DNA from: Murimonas intestini
GTDB taxonomy: Bacteria; Bacillota; Clostridia; Lachnospirales; Lachnospiraceae
DNA length: 64,000 nucleotides
NCBI RefSeq assembly: GCF_024622195.1
Contig: NZ_JANKBI010000007.1
Span: forward strand, 158,405-222,404
Reading direction: 5' to 3'
Positions 35,597-43,637 of the stretch are shown here, one piece after another. The first letter of the stretch is position 1. Each line of letters opens with the position of its first letter. A program made the translations under genes and the position numbers. Below the pieces are notes generated by a model. That model made no database searches and was not told the origin of the DNA. It was given only the letters and a program-made list of their open reading frames with translations.

Positions 35597-35651
35597 ATTC
35601 ATTGTGATATGCAGTCAGCTGCGTTTTGTAATCATATATATGGAGGTGCTC

Positions 35652-36215
35652 ATGAATAAAAACGTAACTTCTAAAGAAGAATTAATTGCCGCCGCCTTAA
35701 AGATAGCTGCAAATGAGGGCATACATAAAGTCAGTATTCGCAATATTGCAAATGAATGCTCTATTTCCACAGGAGTCATTTACAATTATTTTCCTACTAA
35801 GGCTGATTTGATTTTCTCTATTGTCAGCAGCTTCTGGGATGGCGTAGCCTGTGAACTGTCCGACCTGTCAGCTTCCGGGGGCAGTTTCATTGAATTTACG
35901 TCAGCATATTATAATATAATCTACAAAAAAATATCTGCTTTTGAACAGGGCTGGCTGACACAGATGGAAAATCTGCCGGATGATGATAAACGCAGAGGAC
36001 GGGCATTAGAGACACAGTGTTTCTGTTACCTGAAATCATTGCTGGCTGACGCACTTAAATTGGATACATCTGTTTCCCGGGATATCTGGTCAGAGGATTA
36101 TCCCATGGAGGAATTTATTGATTTCTTATTCTGGCATATTATGAGTATGCTGCGGGGCAGACAGGAGGATTGCAGCTTTTTCCTTAAAACTATAAAAAGG
36201 ATCCTGTACAAATAA
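35652..36215 (+). CDS. TetR/AcrR-family repressor
   Basis: A 187-residue regulator. Residues about 8-55 are the TetR helix-turn-helix (ALKIAANEGIHKVSIRNIA, then STGVIYNYFPTKADLI). The rest is an all-helical ligand and dimer domain with no known ligand. The frame extends up to 35604, but GGAGG is seven bases before the ATG at 35652. It heads a plus-strand cluster with three small membrane proteins ending at 37838, which it probably represses. Confidence 0.87.
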   Translation: MNKNVTSKEELIAAALKIAANEGIHKVSIRNIANECSISTGVIYNYFPTKADLIFSIVSSFWDGVACELSDLSASGGSFIEFTSAYYNIIYKKISAFEQGWLTQMENLPDDDKRRGRALETQCFCYLKSLLADALKLDTSVSRDIWSEDYPMEEFIDFLFWHIMSMLRGRQEDCSFFLKTIKRILYK

Positions 36216-36240
36216 AATTATTCAAAAAGGAGGATTTGAA

Positions 36241-36690
36241 TTGAAAGTTCAAAGAAATATTTTACTGCTGATTGCAGGCTTTATCTGGTTCATAGCCGGA
36301 TTCAACATTATGAGGATCGGCATCATAGCCTCTTCAGGCATCTGGCTGTGGTGGATGCTGTGCATAAGCATTGTTGTTTTTCTGCTTTTCCACAACATGG
36401 TATTCCGGAAAATGGTGAGGAAACACACAAAACGTATCTTAGACTACCAGGAAGAGCGTCTTCCCTTTTACCGTTTTTTTGACAGACAGGCCTACTGTAT
36501 CATGATATTTATGATGACCTTTGGTATTGGCCTGAGGGTTTCCGGTCTTGCACCGGATATCTTTATTGCGGTGTTCTACAGCGGGCTTGGGTTTTCTCTG
36601 ATTATAGCAGGTGTGGGATTTGCACTGCAGTTTTTAAGGTCACGCCGCGCTCCGGAACCTGTTTCATCCCAGCAGAGCCGCTGGATCTGA
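36241..36690 (+). CDS. Small membrane protein, unknown (TetR cluster)
   Basis: A 149-residue protein with four predicted helices (about residues 6-24, 29-49, 84-102, 106-127) and a basic cytoplasmic loop (VRKHTKRILDYQEER). I do not recognise the family. The start is TTG at 36241 with AAAGGAGG seven bases ahead. It is 25 bases behind the TetR gene and 56 bases before the next gene, so the group is probably one operon. Confidence 0.72.
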   Translation: MKVQRNILLLIAGFIWFIAGFNIMRIGIIASSGIWLWWMLCISIVVFLLFHNMVFRKMVRKHTKRILDYQEERLPFYRFFDRQAYCIMIFMMTFGIGLRVSGLAPDIFIAVFYSGLGFSLIIAGVGFALQFLRSRRAPEPVSSQQSRWI

Positions 36691-36746
36691 TCAACAGGAC
36701 AGCAAAATGACTGCTGTTCTAAACACTTACGAAATGAGGTCTTACT

Positions 36747-37412
36747 ATGAGAATTGGAGAAACTATATTTGATGTTCTTTACCTTATAACAGTCATCACC
36801 CTCGGCATAAAAATGATAAAATCATCCGCACCCAGAAGCCAGTACTGGCTGTTCGGGCTTATGGCGGTTATCCTCGGCTGCGGAGATGCCTTCCATCTTA
36901 TCCCCAGAGTCTGGGCTATGTGGGGTCCCGGACTTGACAGTAACTCTGCCGCCGCACCGCTGGGATTTGGCCAGGCTGTCACATCCGTGACCATGACTGC
37001 CTTCTATGTCATACTGTTCCATGTCTGGGAGATGAGATACAAAGTAAACAGAAATACAAAACTGCGTGCTGCAGTTTATGGTCTGGCAGTCATCCGCATT
37101 GTCCTCTGCCTCTTCCCGCAGAACGACTGGATGAGTACTGATGCACCGCTCAGCTGGGGAATATACCGCAACATTCCATTTGCACTTCTTGGACTTTTAG
37201 TCATTCTCCTGTTTTACAGGAAAGCCAAGGAATGTAAGGACGTACATTTCCGTTTTATGTGGCTGGCTGTTGTCCTAAGCTTTGCATGTTACATACCTGT
37301 TGTCCTGTTTGCCGGCACTGTTCCTGCTGTAGGCGCTCTCATGCTGCCGAAGACATGCGCCTACGTATGGGTCGTATGGATGGGCTTTTCTGCAATGAAA
37401 AAAGGAGACTAA
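36747..37412 (+). CDS. Seven-helix membrane protein, unknown (TetR cluster)
   Basis: A 221-residue hydrophobic protein with about seven predicted helices. Conserved-looking polar residues within helices (GCGDAFHLIPR near 52, VTSVTMTAFYVILFHVWE near 78) suggest bound metal or substrate, but no family can be named. Six bases separate it from the DUF2871 gene, so the two are translationally coupled. Confidence 0.75.
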   Translation: MRIGETIFDVLYLITVITLGIKMIKSSAPRSQYWLFGLMAVILGCGDAFHLIPRVWAMWGPGLDSNSAAAPLGFGQAVTSVTMTAFYVILFHVWEMRYKVNRNTKLRAAVYGLAVIRIVLCLFPQNDWMSTDAPLSWGIYRNIPFALLGLLVILLFYRKAKECKDVHFRFMWLAVVLSFACYIPVVLFAGTVPAVGALMLPKTCAYVWVVWMGFSAMKKGD

Positions 37413-37418
37413 AATCTA

Positions 37419-37838
37419 ATGAAAAAAATGATAAATATAAGTTTTATATACGCACTTGCAGCAATGGCAGGCGGAGTCTTTTACAGAGAATTCACGAAAT
37501 TTCAGTCCTACACCGGAGTCACAGCGCTTGGAAAAGTACACACCCACCTGTTCATGCTGGGAACTTTTGTATTTCTGGCCGCTGCTCTATTCTACGATAA
37601 ATGCAGCCTGGAAAACTCTAAAAAATTCAGGATATTCCTGTTCCTTTATAACATCGGCGTGTCCCTCACAGCCATTATGCTGGCTGTCCGCGGCATTACA
37701 CAAGTACTTGGGACATCCCTGTCTGCGGGAGCCAATGCATCCATCAGCGGTGTGGCTGGCATCGGGCATATCCTGACTGGTGTTGGGTTTATTATGTTCT
37801 TTCTGGCGCTGAAGGAAGGGGCAGAGTCCGGTAAATAA
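37419..37838 (+). CDS. DUF2871-family membrane protein
   Basis: A 139-residue protein with four helices and several conserved His residues in or near membranes (KVHTHLFMLG near 43, GHILTGVGF near 117). It matches the pattern of DUF2871, a family of unknown function in Firmicutes and Actinobacteria. The conserved histidines might bind metal or haem, by analogy with four-helix quinol or haem proteins; this is speculative. It is the last clear gene of the TetR cluster. Confidence 0.8.
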   Translation: MKKMINISFIYALAAMAGGVFYREFTKFQSYTGVTALGKVHTHLFMLGTFVFLAAALFYDKCSLENSKKFRIFLFLYNIGVSLTAIMLAVRGITQVLGTSLSAGANASISGVAGIGHILTGVGFIMFFLALKEGAESGK

Positions 37839-37856
37839 ATTTTACGAGGTGATCCA

Positions 37857-38190
37857 ATGATTTTATATCACGGAAGCAATACTTCCGGGCTTGGATGTTC
37901 TCCCATTAAAAAAAATCCCCTGCGCAAAACTCGGCACAGCGCCTATGTCGGTTATTGACTGTATCACAATACCTGATTGTTACCAGTGGCTGATGGAACA
38001 GGAAAAATCCGGGGCTTTTATACTTAAGAAATATAAAGATAAAACGCCTGAACAGTTCAAATTTTTACAGAGACAACTTTTGGATTATCTTTCTGAGAAA
38101 AATATGAAAGAAAATCCAACATGCTCCTATGCTAAATTTGTCCAGGCTAAATTTCCTGCAATTTGGGAGGAATATATAAAGCGGGGATAA
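37857..38190 (+). pseudogene. Decayed gene: DUF3990-like start and unmatched end
   Basis: From the ATG at 37857 the first residues MILYHGSNTSGLGCS match the start of DUF3990 proteins, but the frame stops at 37957 after 33 residues. A second frame (37891-38190) carries a charged tail (QFKFLQRQLLDYLSEKNMKE, then FVQAKFPAIWEEYIKRG) that looks like the end of a real protein I cannot name. No ribosome site serves the second frame. The most likely history is loss of the middle of one or two genes. A bidirectional terminator follows. Confidence 0.55.
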
Positions 38191-38192
38191 TA

Positions 38193-38255
38193 AAAAGTGC
38201 TGCCGTATTAACCACTTTATATAGTTGTTAATACGGAACAGCACTTTTCTTTTTA
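38193..38255. terminator. Long bidirectional terminator
   Basis: Arms AAAAGTGCTG-CCGTATTAAC (38193-38212) pair with GTTAATACGG and CAGCACTTTT (38227-38248) with a two-base bulge, followed by T runs on both strands. It ends the TetR cluster side and the araB gene. Confidence 0.85.
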
Positions 38256-38276
38256 ATACAATCCCCTAAAACCGGG

Positions 38277-39956
38277 TTATTTTTTCATGGCCTCAGCCTT
38301 CATCTTCTTAAGCCTCTTCATGACATCGTTCCCCCCGCGTCCGAAGTAGTCGTGAAGGAGTTTGAATTCTTCGTACAGCTTCTTGTAAGCCTCTACATTC
38401 TCCGGGATCGGTTTATATGTCTTCTCCTCTACTTTGCCCATCACATTGGCAGCATCAAAGATAGAATCATACCCGCCTTTGGCAGCCCCTGCTGCCACGG
38501 CGCCAAACATAGCTGCTCCCAGTGCAGGGCTCTGATCAGATGCACCGATAAAGATTTCCTTATTTGTCACATCTGCATAGATCTGCATCATCATCGGGTT
38601 CTTTTTAGATATGCCGCCGCATGCATAGAGCTGGTCTACAGGAACACCTGACTCTTCAAATGTCTGGATGATCATGTTCTTGCCATATGCAGTCGCCTCT
38701 ATCAGAGCGCGGTACATTTCTTCAGGCTTAGTCGTCAGGGTCATGCCCAGCATCATTCCTGTCAGATCCACATCTACCAGGCAGGAGCGGTTGCCGTTCC
38801 ACCAGTCCAGAGCAAGAAGCCCGCTCTCTCCGATTTTCAGTCTGGAAGCTTTTTCCGTCAACAGCTGGTGGATACTGATTCCACGCTCTTCTGCCTCTTT
38901 ATAGTAGCTTTCAGGCACACAGTTTTTAACAAACCATTCAAAATGATCTCCTACACAGGACTGGCCGGCCTCATAGCCAAAATATCCCGGAAGTACTCCG
39001 TCTTCTACCACTCCGCACATTCCCGGCACGATCTGTTCTTTTTCACTGCACATAATATCACATGTGGAAGTTCCGATGATCATGAGCATCTTATTAGGCT
39101 CAGTGATACCTACAGCAGGAACTGCCACATGGGCATCTACATTCCCCACAGCTACGGCTGTTCCCGGGCAGAGTCCCGTTCTGGCAGCCATAGCTTCAGT
39201 CAATTCCCCTGCTTTGGCTCCCTGCGGAAGGATGTTCGGTGTAAATTTATCTTCTATGACATTCTCAAGCCTTGGGTCCAGGGCTTTGAAGAATTCCTTT
39301 GAAGGATAGCCTTTTCTCTTGTTCCAAAGTCCTTTATAACCTGCTGTACAGCTGTTCCTCACATCAACGCCTGTGAGCTGCATGGTCACCCAGTCTGCCG
39401 CCTCAATAAACCTGTCAGTCATGTCATAAATCTCAGGTGCTTCATCCAGGATCTGCATAATTTTAGGAATCATCCATTCTGAAGATATCTTGCCGCCATA
39501 CCTGGCCAGGAAATCTTCCCCCATCTCTTCAGCAATCTTGTTCAGCTTTGTTGCCTCATACTGTGCAGCATGGTGTTTCCAGAGCTTCAGCCATGCGTGC
39601 GGGACACTCTTTAAATCTTCATGGAAGCTTAAAGGAAGGCCATCCTTGTCGATCGGGAGCATTGTGCAGGCTGTAAAGTCTATGGACATTCCGATGACAT
39701 CCTCAGCTGGTATCACTGATTCCTTTAATACTGCGGGAATTGTCTCCTCCAGCACTTCCAGATAGTCCGCGGGATCTTCCAGCGCCCAGTCCGGTCCCAG
39801 CCTTGTCCCGTCAGGAAGATATTCTTCCATGACTCCATGTGTGTACATCTTTGTTGCCTGTGACACAACCTCACCATTTGATACATCCACGAGGACTGCT
39901 CTGCCTGACTGTGTTCCAAAATCAAGCCCTAATGAATACTTTTTTCCCATTTTCAT
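38277..39956 (-). CDS. araB: Ribulokinase (FGGY family)
   Basis: About 559 residues of the FGGY kinase family, phosphorylating L-ribulose in arabinose breakdown. The N-terminal LGLDFGTQSGRAVLVD phosphate motif and the MSIDFTACTMLPID segment match AraB; the C-terminal GGISKKNPMMMQIYADV adenosine site is typical. The frame runs to 40022, but AAAGGAGAAGG lies just before the ATG at 39956 (with another ATG at 39950). No araA or araD is nearby. AraR, the likely repressor, is encoded at 44898-45992, and an AraR-like site sits at 40185-40196. Confidence 0.88.
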   Translation of the reverse strand: MKMGKKYSLGLDFGTQSGRAVLVDVSNGEVVSQATKMYTHGVMEEYLPDGTRLGPDWALEDPADYLEVLEETIPAVLKESVIPAEDVIGMSIDFTACTMLPIDKDGLPLSFHEDLKSVPHAWLKLWKHHAAQYEATKLNKIAEEMGEDFLARYGGKISSEWMIPKIMQILDEAPEIYDMTDRFIEAADWVTMQLTGVDVRNSCTAGYKGLWNKRKGYPSKEFFKALDPRLENVIEDKFTPNILPQGAKAGELTEAMAARTGLCPGTAVAVGNVDAHVAVPAVGITEPNKMLMIIGTSTCDIMCSEKEQIVPGMCGVVEDGVLPGYFGYEAGQSCVGDHFEWFVKNCVPESYYKEAEERGISIHQLLTEKASRLKIGESGLLALDWWNGNRSCLVDVDLTGMMLGMTLTTKPEEMYRALIEATAYGKNMIIQTFEESGVPVDQLYACGGISKKNPMMMQIYADVTNKEIFIGASDQSPALGAAMFGAVAAGAAKGGYDSIFDAANVMGKVEEKTYKPIPENVEAYKKLYEEFKLLHDYFGRGGNDVMKRLKKMKAEAMKK

Positions 39957-40009
39957 CCTTCTCCTTTTTTCATTATATTTTAATTTACAGATTCCAAGAA
40001 TACTCTGCT

Positions 40010-40165
40010 TTAACGCAAACATATTTCTATTCCGTCCTGAACTGCCGCATGCTTCTTGAATTCCTCCGGATCTCTGTCTTCCAAAATTATATCATACTTT
40101 GCGTAATATTCCTCTAATAAATTATCAATTTCGGCCTTAGAAACTACATTTACATATTCTGCCAT
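40010..40165 (-). CDS. Possible small protein upstream of araB
   Basis: A 51-residue frame (MAEYVNVVSKAEIDNLLEEY start, DGIEICLR end) between the MFS gene and araB. The composition is protein-like: balanced charges, an amphipathic helix around residues 8-24 and no hydrophobic bias. No clear ribosome site is seen; it starts 13 bases after the MFS stop, so it could be translated by coupling. It may be a remnant. I recognise no family. Confidence 0.4.
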   Translation of the reverse strand: MAEYVNVVSKAEIDNLLEEYYAKYDIILEDRDPEEFKKHAAVQDGIEICLR

Positions 40166-40177
40166 CTCATTTACAGT

Positions 40178-41407
40178 CTACAACTTGTACGCACATCTCA
40201 ACAAGTTGTATTTTACTGACAGAGAGATCAAAACAACCAAGATACCTGCGCCGCACAATATCCTCTGAACCTGGATCATATCTGCCAAGGGCCCGAACAC
40301 AGCCATTCCAAATGGCAATGCACATGAACCTGCGATCTGCATAAAACTGAATATCCTTCCCTGCATCTTTGGCGGAACATTCTCCTGGATTGTTACGGTA
40401 ATTGGTGCATTATAGCAGGGGGATGTGATACCGATCATTGTGTTGCAGATAAGGTAGAAGAGAAATACCGGGGCGATTCCCAACCCTATCATCAGCAGCC
40501 CATAAGCAGCTCCCGCAAACAATGTCGTATTCATTTTTTTCTTAAAACCGCCCCAGGAGGCGATTACAATCCCTCCAAGTACCATCCCCAGGCTGTATGT
40601 CATCTCACTTGCTGTCAGCCTCCACACTTCTTCACCAAAAGTGCGGCTCACCATGAGAGGTGTCAAAAATGCGGATGGACTGATCAGAAACAGGATAGTG
40701 ATCTGATAAATAAGCAGCCTTTTTATAAATCTGTTTTCTTTTAAATATCTAAATCCGCTCCTGATATCTTCCAGGCTGGAATTTTTGATCTTACCTTCTG
40801 TTTTTTCATTTTTCTCTGCTGCTTTTTGTTCATAGGGCTTTACATAAATAGTGGCTGTGATGCACACACCAATGACAGCTGTCACTACATCGATCAGCAG
40901 AGTAGTTTCCAATGGCGCAACTGTCAGGATCGCACCGCTGAGTGCAGGAGACAGAAACATCATCAGGGAGGAGAGTGTGCTGTTAATGCCATTTATCTTC
41001 ATCAGATATTCCTGCGGAACAAGCTGAGGAATGATCGCATTAACTGCTGGAGTCTGGATTCCAGTTCCCGCAGAGCGGACGGCTAGCACTGCAAACAGCA
41101 GCCAGTAGCTCCTGTGCCCCGTAAAAAACGCAGCTGCCAGCAGCAGTGTGGCTGCCGCAATCACTGAATCTGAAAGCATTATCATTTTCTTCCTGTCATA
41201 TCTGTCAATCCATACTCCGGCGAAGAGAGAAATCATGATCTGGGGCAAAAAGCCGCATAACGTTGAGATTGTCAGCATCTTCCCCGATGAAGTAGAAAGT
41301 GTAATATACCAGATAATAGCATACTGGACAAGAGACGATCCCAGCAGTGAGATAGTCTGTGCAGTTAAAAAGCGTGCTATAGAACTTTTCCAATTTGGTT
41401 TTTTCAT
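40178..41407 (-). CDS. MFS efflux transporter (macrolide/tetracycline exporter type)
   Basis: A 409-residue 12-helix MFS protein of the MefA/TetV-like drug:H+ antiporter group, with motif A GVWIDRYDRKKMIMLSD after helix 2 and the IPQLVPQEYLMKINGINS loop. It expels small hydrophobic drugs from the cell. AAAGGAAA lies before the ATG at 41407; an in-frame leader reaches back to an ATG at 41482. The leader contains a terminator hairpin and an alternative structure, so expression is probably controlled by attenuation. Confidence 0.85.
   Translation of the reverse strand: MKKPNWKSSIARFLTAQTISLLGSSLVQYAIIWYITLSTSSGKMLTISTLCGFLPQIMISLFAGVWIDRYDRKKMIMLSDSVIAAATLLLAAAFFTGHRSYWLLFAVLAVRSAGTGIQTPAVNAIIPQLVPQEYLMKINGINSTLSSLMMFLSPALSGAILTVAPLETTLLIDVVTAVIGVCITATIYVKPYEQKAAEKNEKTEGKIKNSSLEDIRSGFRYLKENRFIKRLLIYQITILFLISPSAFLTPLMVSRTFGEEVWRLTASEMTYSLGMVLGGIVIASWGGFKKKMNTTLFAGAAYGLLMIGLGIAPVFLFYLICNTMIGITSPCYNAPITVTIQENVPPKMQGRIFSFMQIAGSCALPFGMAVFGPLADMIQVQRILCGAGILVVLISLSVKYNLLRCAYKL
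40179..40210. promoter_or_regulatory. 10-bp inverted repeat containing an AraR-like box
   Basis: Perfect arms TACAACTTGT (40179-40188) and ACAAGTTGTA (40201-40210) flank a 12-bp centre, within the last codons of the MFS gene. Inside lies ACTTGTACGCACATCT, matching 12 of 16 positions of the Bacillus AraR operator ATTTGTACGTACAAAT. It is upstream of the small frame and araB, so it may control araB. The hairpin may instead be an imperfect terminator. Confidence 0.45.
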
Positions 41408-41433
41408 AAATATTTTCCTTTCTGTTTTAAGAC

Positions 41434-41559
41434 ATAAAAATAGAAGGCTGCGGGAAAACACTGCCCGCAGCCCTCTATGCATAAAATGCCCCTTAACCGG
41501 AAAATAGGTACAAAAAACAAACGCACTAATGAGTGCGCAGATATACCTGCTTTTCCGGT
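41434..41559 (-). promoter_or_regulatory. Attenuator-like leader of the MFS exporter
   Basis: On the minus strand a first hairpin (41496-41510 paired with 41544-41559) encloses a smaller CGCACT/AGTGCG stem followed by TTTGTTTTTTG. Next an ATG at 41482, with AAGGGG six bases ahead, starts a 25-codon leader in frame with the MFS gene. Within that leader a 9-bp GC-rich stem (41446-41454 with 41464-41472) followed by TTCTATTTTTAT is a classic terminator. The pattern matches antibiotic-induced ribosome-mediated attenuation. Structure is seen; mechanism is inferred. Confidence 0.65.
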
Positions 41560-41573
41560 GAGTTCAAAAGCAC

Positions 41574-41669
41574 TTACGCTTCCAGTTTAAGCTCCGTACA
41601 ATGTTTCACCGGTACCATTTGCACAGAGCTGATTCGTCTTTTCAATTCATCTATCACGATTCTATTCAT
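41574..41669 (-). CDS. Possible 31-residue leader or remnant frame
   Basis: The frame starts MNRIVIDELKRRISSV and ends at 41574, in the 320-base gap between the YtrC-like gene and the MFS gene. GGTGATTATT is only a weak ribosome site. It might be an upstream leader peptide or the remnant of a lost gene; I list it only because it lies next to the attenuator. Confidence 0.2.
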   Translation of the reverse strand: MNRIVIDELKRRISSVQMVPVKHCTELKLEA

Positions 41670-41728
41670 AATAATCACCATTTTTATAATAACATACCGA
41701 TCCAGCAGAATCAATCCACAATATCCCT

Positions 41729-42391
41729 CTATATATCCAGCCGTTTTTCCATCCTGCCCGCGCTTATGAAAAACGGCACACAGATCAGAGTCCTTATGAC
41801 TATCCTCCATATCATATCTATACCTGCAAAATGAAACATATTAAACAATAAGGCTGCAATGACCCAGGCCAGCACACCATGCCTGTTCCCATTCCTCTGA
41901 TACAGCACCAGATAGGCCCATATATACAGGACCGGAAACAGTACGCTCACTGCAAGTATCATCTCCGGTGCAGGCAGATCCAACTGCATTCTAAAATAGG
42001 AGTGAGTCTCGCCGGCAAATTTTGTCATGACATTCTCACCTATTTTAACTAATACGAATAATACCCCGGTAACTGCAAGGTTTACAGCCAGTTTTGCAGC
42101 ATGTCTCTGCCAGACCGGAACTCCTGTCAGCCTTTCCATATCCCTGTAAAACTCCCCATAGCCGCTTACTAAAGACAGAGTTGGATAGAACATCATGACC
42201 AGGGCCGACAGCGAGTAAAAAAGGCTTAGAAGCATGACTGCCGGAAAAAATGTATCATCTGCATATCTGCACCAGCTCTCAGGCATAATCCACAGGAGCA
42301 GATTGGCACATATCAGGGCCAGGAAGAGAAAGCGGAGTCTTTCGTATTTCGTCCTGCCTTCCCAGTACAGGCAGCTTTTAAACTTTTTCAC
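41729..42391 (-). CDS. Membrane subunit of a YtrBC-like ABC transporter
   Basis: A 220-residue protein with about six hydrophobic segments, starting at GTG with GGAGGTGG ahead. It overlaps the ATPase gene by 14 bases in a GntR-ATPase-permease operon like Bacillus ytrABC, which responds to cell-wall-active antibiotics. It has no sequence motif of its own; the assignment rests on operon order and topology. Confidence 0.75.
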   Translation of the reverse strand: MKKFKSCLYWEGRTKYERLRFLFLALICANLLLWIMPESWCRYADDTFFPAVMLLSLFYSLSALVMMFYPTLSLVSGYGEFYRDMERLTGVPVWQRHAAKLAVNLAVTGVLFVLVKIGENVMTKFAGETHSYFRMQLDLPAPEMILAVSVLFPVLYIWAYLVLYQRNGNRHGVLAWVIAALLFNMFHFAGIDMIWRIVIRTLICVPFFISAGRMEKRLDI

Positions 42392-43088
42392 AGCGAACCA
42401 CCTCCATATAGTAATCTTCCACAGACTGATGGTACTTTTCCCTTATTTCCTCCGTCTCCATCTGACGGATCCCATATCCTGTCACAAACAAAACCTCATC
42501 AAAGAGATATTCCAGTTCCTTTAAAAGATGTGTGGCCATCACAACAGATGCATCCTCAGGCAGATTAGCCAGAAGGAATTTTTTAAAGTCCTTCTTAAAT
42601 GGAGGATCGATTCCATTTAAAGGCTCATCCATCAGATACAGGCGGCTGTTTCTGGCCAGGGCCAGGATAAGGCAGAGACGTTCCTGCTGCCCCGTTGACA
42701 GAAGCCTTATCTTCCTGTCCGGCTCCAGTGCAGATTCCCCAATCAGCTGCTGTGCTCTGTTTATATCAAAGTCATCATAAAAATCTCTGTAATATTTCAG
42801 GGCGTCCATTACCCTCATCCACGGATAAAAGCTCCTGCCCGAAAGGACAAAAGAGATTTCCTTTGTATACCGTACTATTTCTCCGCTGTCCTGTTCCATC
42901 AGACCTGCCATCATCTTAAGAAGCACTGTCTTTCCATATCCGTTATCGCCCACCACTCCTATGATCCTGCCCTTTTTAATAGTCAGGTCTGCCATATTGA
43001 TTATTTTTCTGCCATCCAGCCACTTATTTGCCTGCCGCATTGTAAGCAGCGTCCCCCGATCCTGTAATATGTCATCTGCCGCTGTCAT
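42378..43088 (-). CDS. ABC transporter ATP-binding protein (YtrB-like)
   Basis: A 236-residue ATPase: Walker A GDNGYGKT (residues 47-54), signature LSTGQQERL in place of LSGGQ, Walker B LYLMDEPLNGID and a switch His in MATHLLKEL. It overlaps the GntR gene at its start and the membrane-subunit gene at its end, so the three are co-translated. GGAGG lies nine bases before the ATG. The substrate is unknown; relatives act on cell-envelope antibiotics or acetoin use. Confidence 0.88.
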   Translation of the reverse strand: MTAADDILQDRGTLLTMRQANKWLDGRKIINMADLTIKKGRIIGVVGDNGYGKTVLLKMMAGLMEQDSGEIVRYTKEISFVLSGRSFYPWMRVMDALKYYRDFYDDFDINRAQQLIGESALEPDRKIRLLSTGQQERLCLILALARNSRLYLMDEPLNGIDPPFKKDFKKFLLANLPEDASVVMATHLLKELEYLFDEVLFVTGYGIRQMETEEIREKYHQSVEDYYMEVVRCEKV

Positions 43089-43458
43089 CTCTCAAAACCT
43101 CCTCTCCCGAGTTTTTCATTTCTTTTAATATACGTCCTATTATATCCTCATCTGACAGTCCGCATTTTCGAAGATGTACTATAAAGCCATGGATCTGCTC
43201 ATCCAGCATACTGCCTTCCAGGCCGTCCATGACGTCAGCCTTTATGAAATTTCCGACCCCTTTCTGGGAATATATTATACCTTCACTTTCCAGATACTGC
43301 ATAGCGCGCTGGACCGTCAGCGGCGAGACTTCATATAGAACTGAGTACTCACGTACAGAGCGCAGCTTTTCTCCCGGCGCCAGCTTCCTGCTCACGATCT
43401 GCTCTTTGATATCCATACCTATCTGCAGATAGATTGGCTGTTCTGTATTAAATCCCAA
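43072..43458 (-). CDS. GntR-family repressor (YtrA subfamily)
   Basis: About 128 residues: a winged helix (IYLQIGMDIKEQIVSRKLAP, then SVREYSVLYEVSPLTVQRAM) with a short helical tail, as in YtrA. The nominal ATG at 43473 abuts the operator and has no ribosome site; GGAGG inside codons 1-3 sits eight bases before a TTG at 43458, so TTG is the likely start. It probably represses its own operon through the palindrome at 43474. Confidence 0.85.
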   Translation of the reverse strand: MGFNTEQPIYLQIGMDIKEQIVSRKLAPGEKLRSVREYSVLYEVSPLTVQRAMQYLESEGIIYSQKGVGNFIKADVMDGLEGSMLDEQIHGFIVHLRKCGLSDEDIIGRILKEMKNSGEEVLRDDSGR

Positions 43459-43473
43459 GTCAGTGCCCTCCAT

Positions 43474-43503
43474 GTGTTATACTGTTATATATTAGTATAA
43501 CAC
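43474..43503. promoter_or_regulatory. YtrA-type operator over the GntR promoter
   Basis: Perfect 10-bp arms GTGTTATACT and AGTATAACAC around a 10-bp centre. On the minus strand the distal arm contains the -10 TATACT, 17 bp from a -35 TTGTAA just upstream, so binding would block RNA polymerase. Confidence 0.78.
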
Positions 43504-43557
43504 TTGTTTCTGTTGATTACAAGCCCCATCTGTCATCAGAAATAAATTATCTTCCCA

Positions 43558-43586
43558 TTGACAAACTGCAATAACCGTCATATACT
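43558..43586 (+). promoter_or_regulatory. Promoter of the second MFS gene
   Basis: TTGACA (43558-43563), 17 bp, TATACT (43581-43586), about 50 bases before the start at 43638. Confidence 0.75.
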
Positions 43587-43637
43587 TTTATTATATTCTT
43601 TTAAAAGTTTATAACAAAAGTATTGGAGGAAATATAT

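Noticed and set aside
35567..35643. Hairpin pairing CCATATATGATTA with the TetR ribosome site
   Set aside because: The left arm overlaps the -10 and would not be in the transcript.
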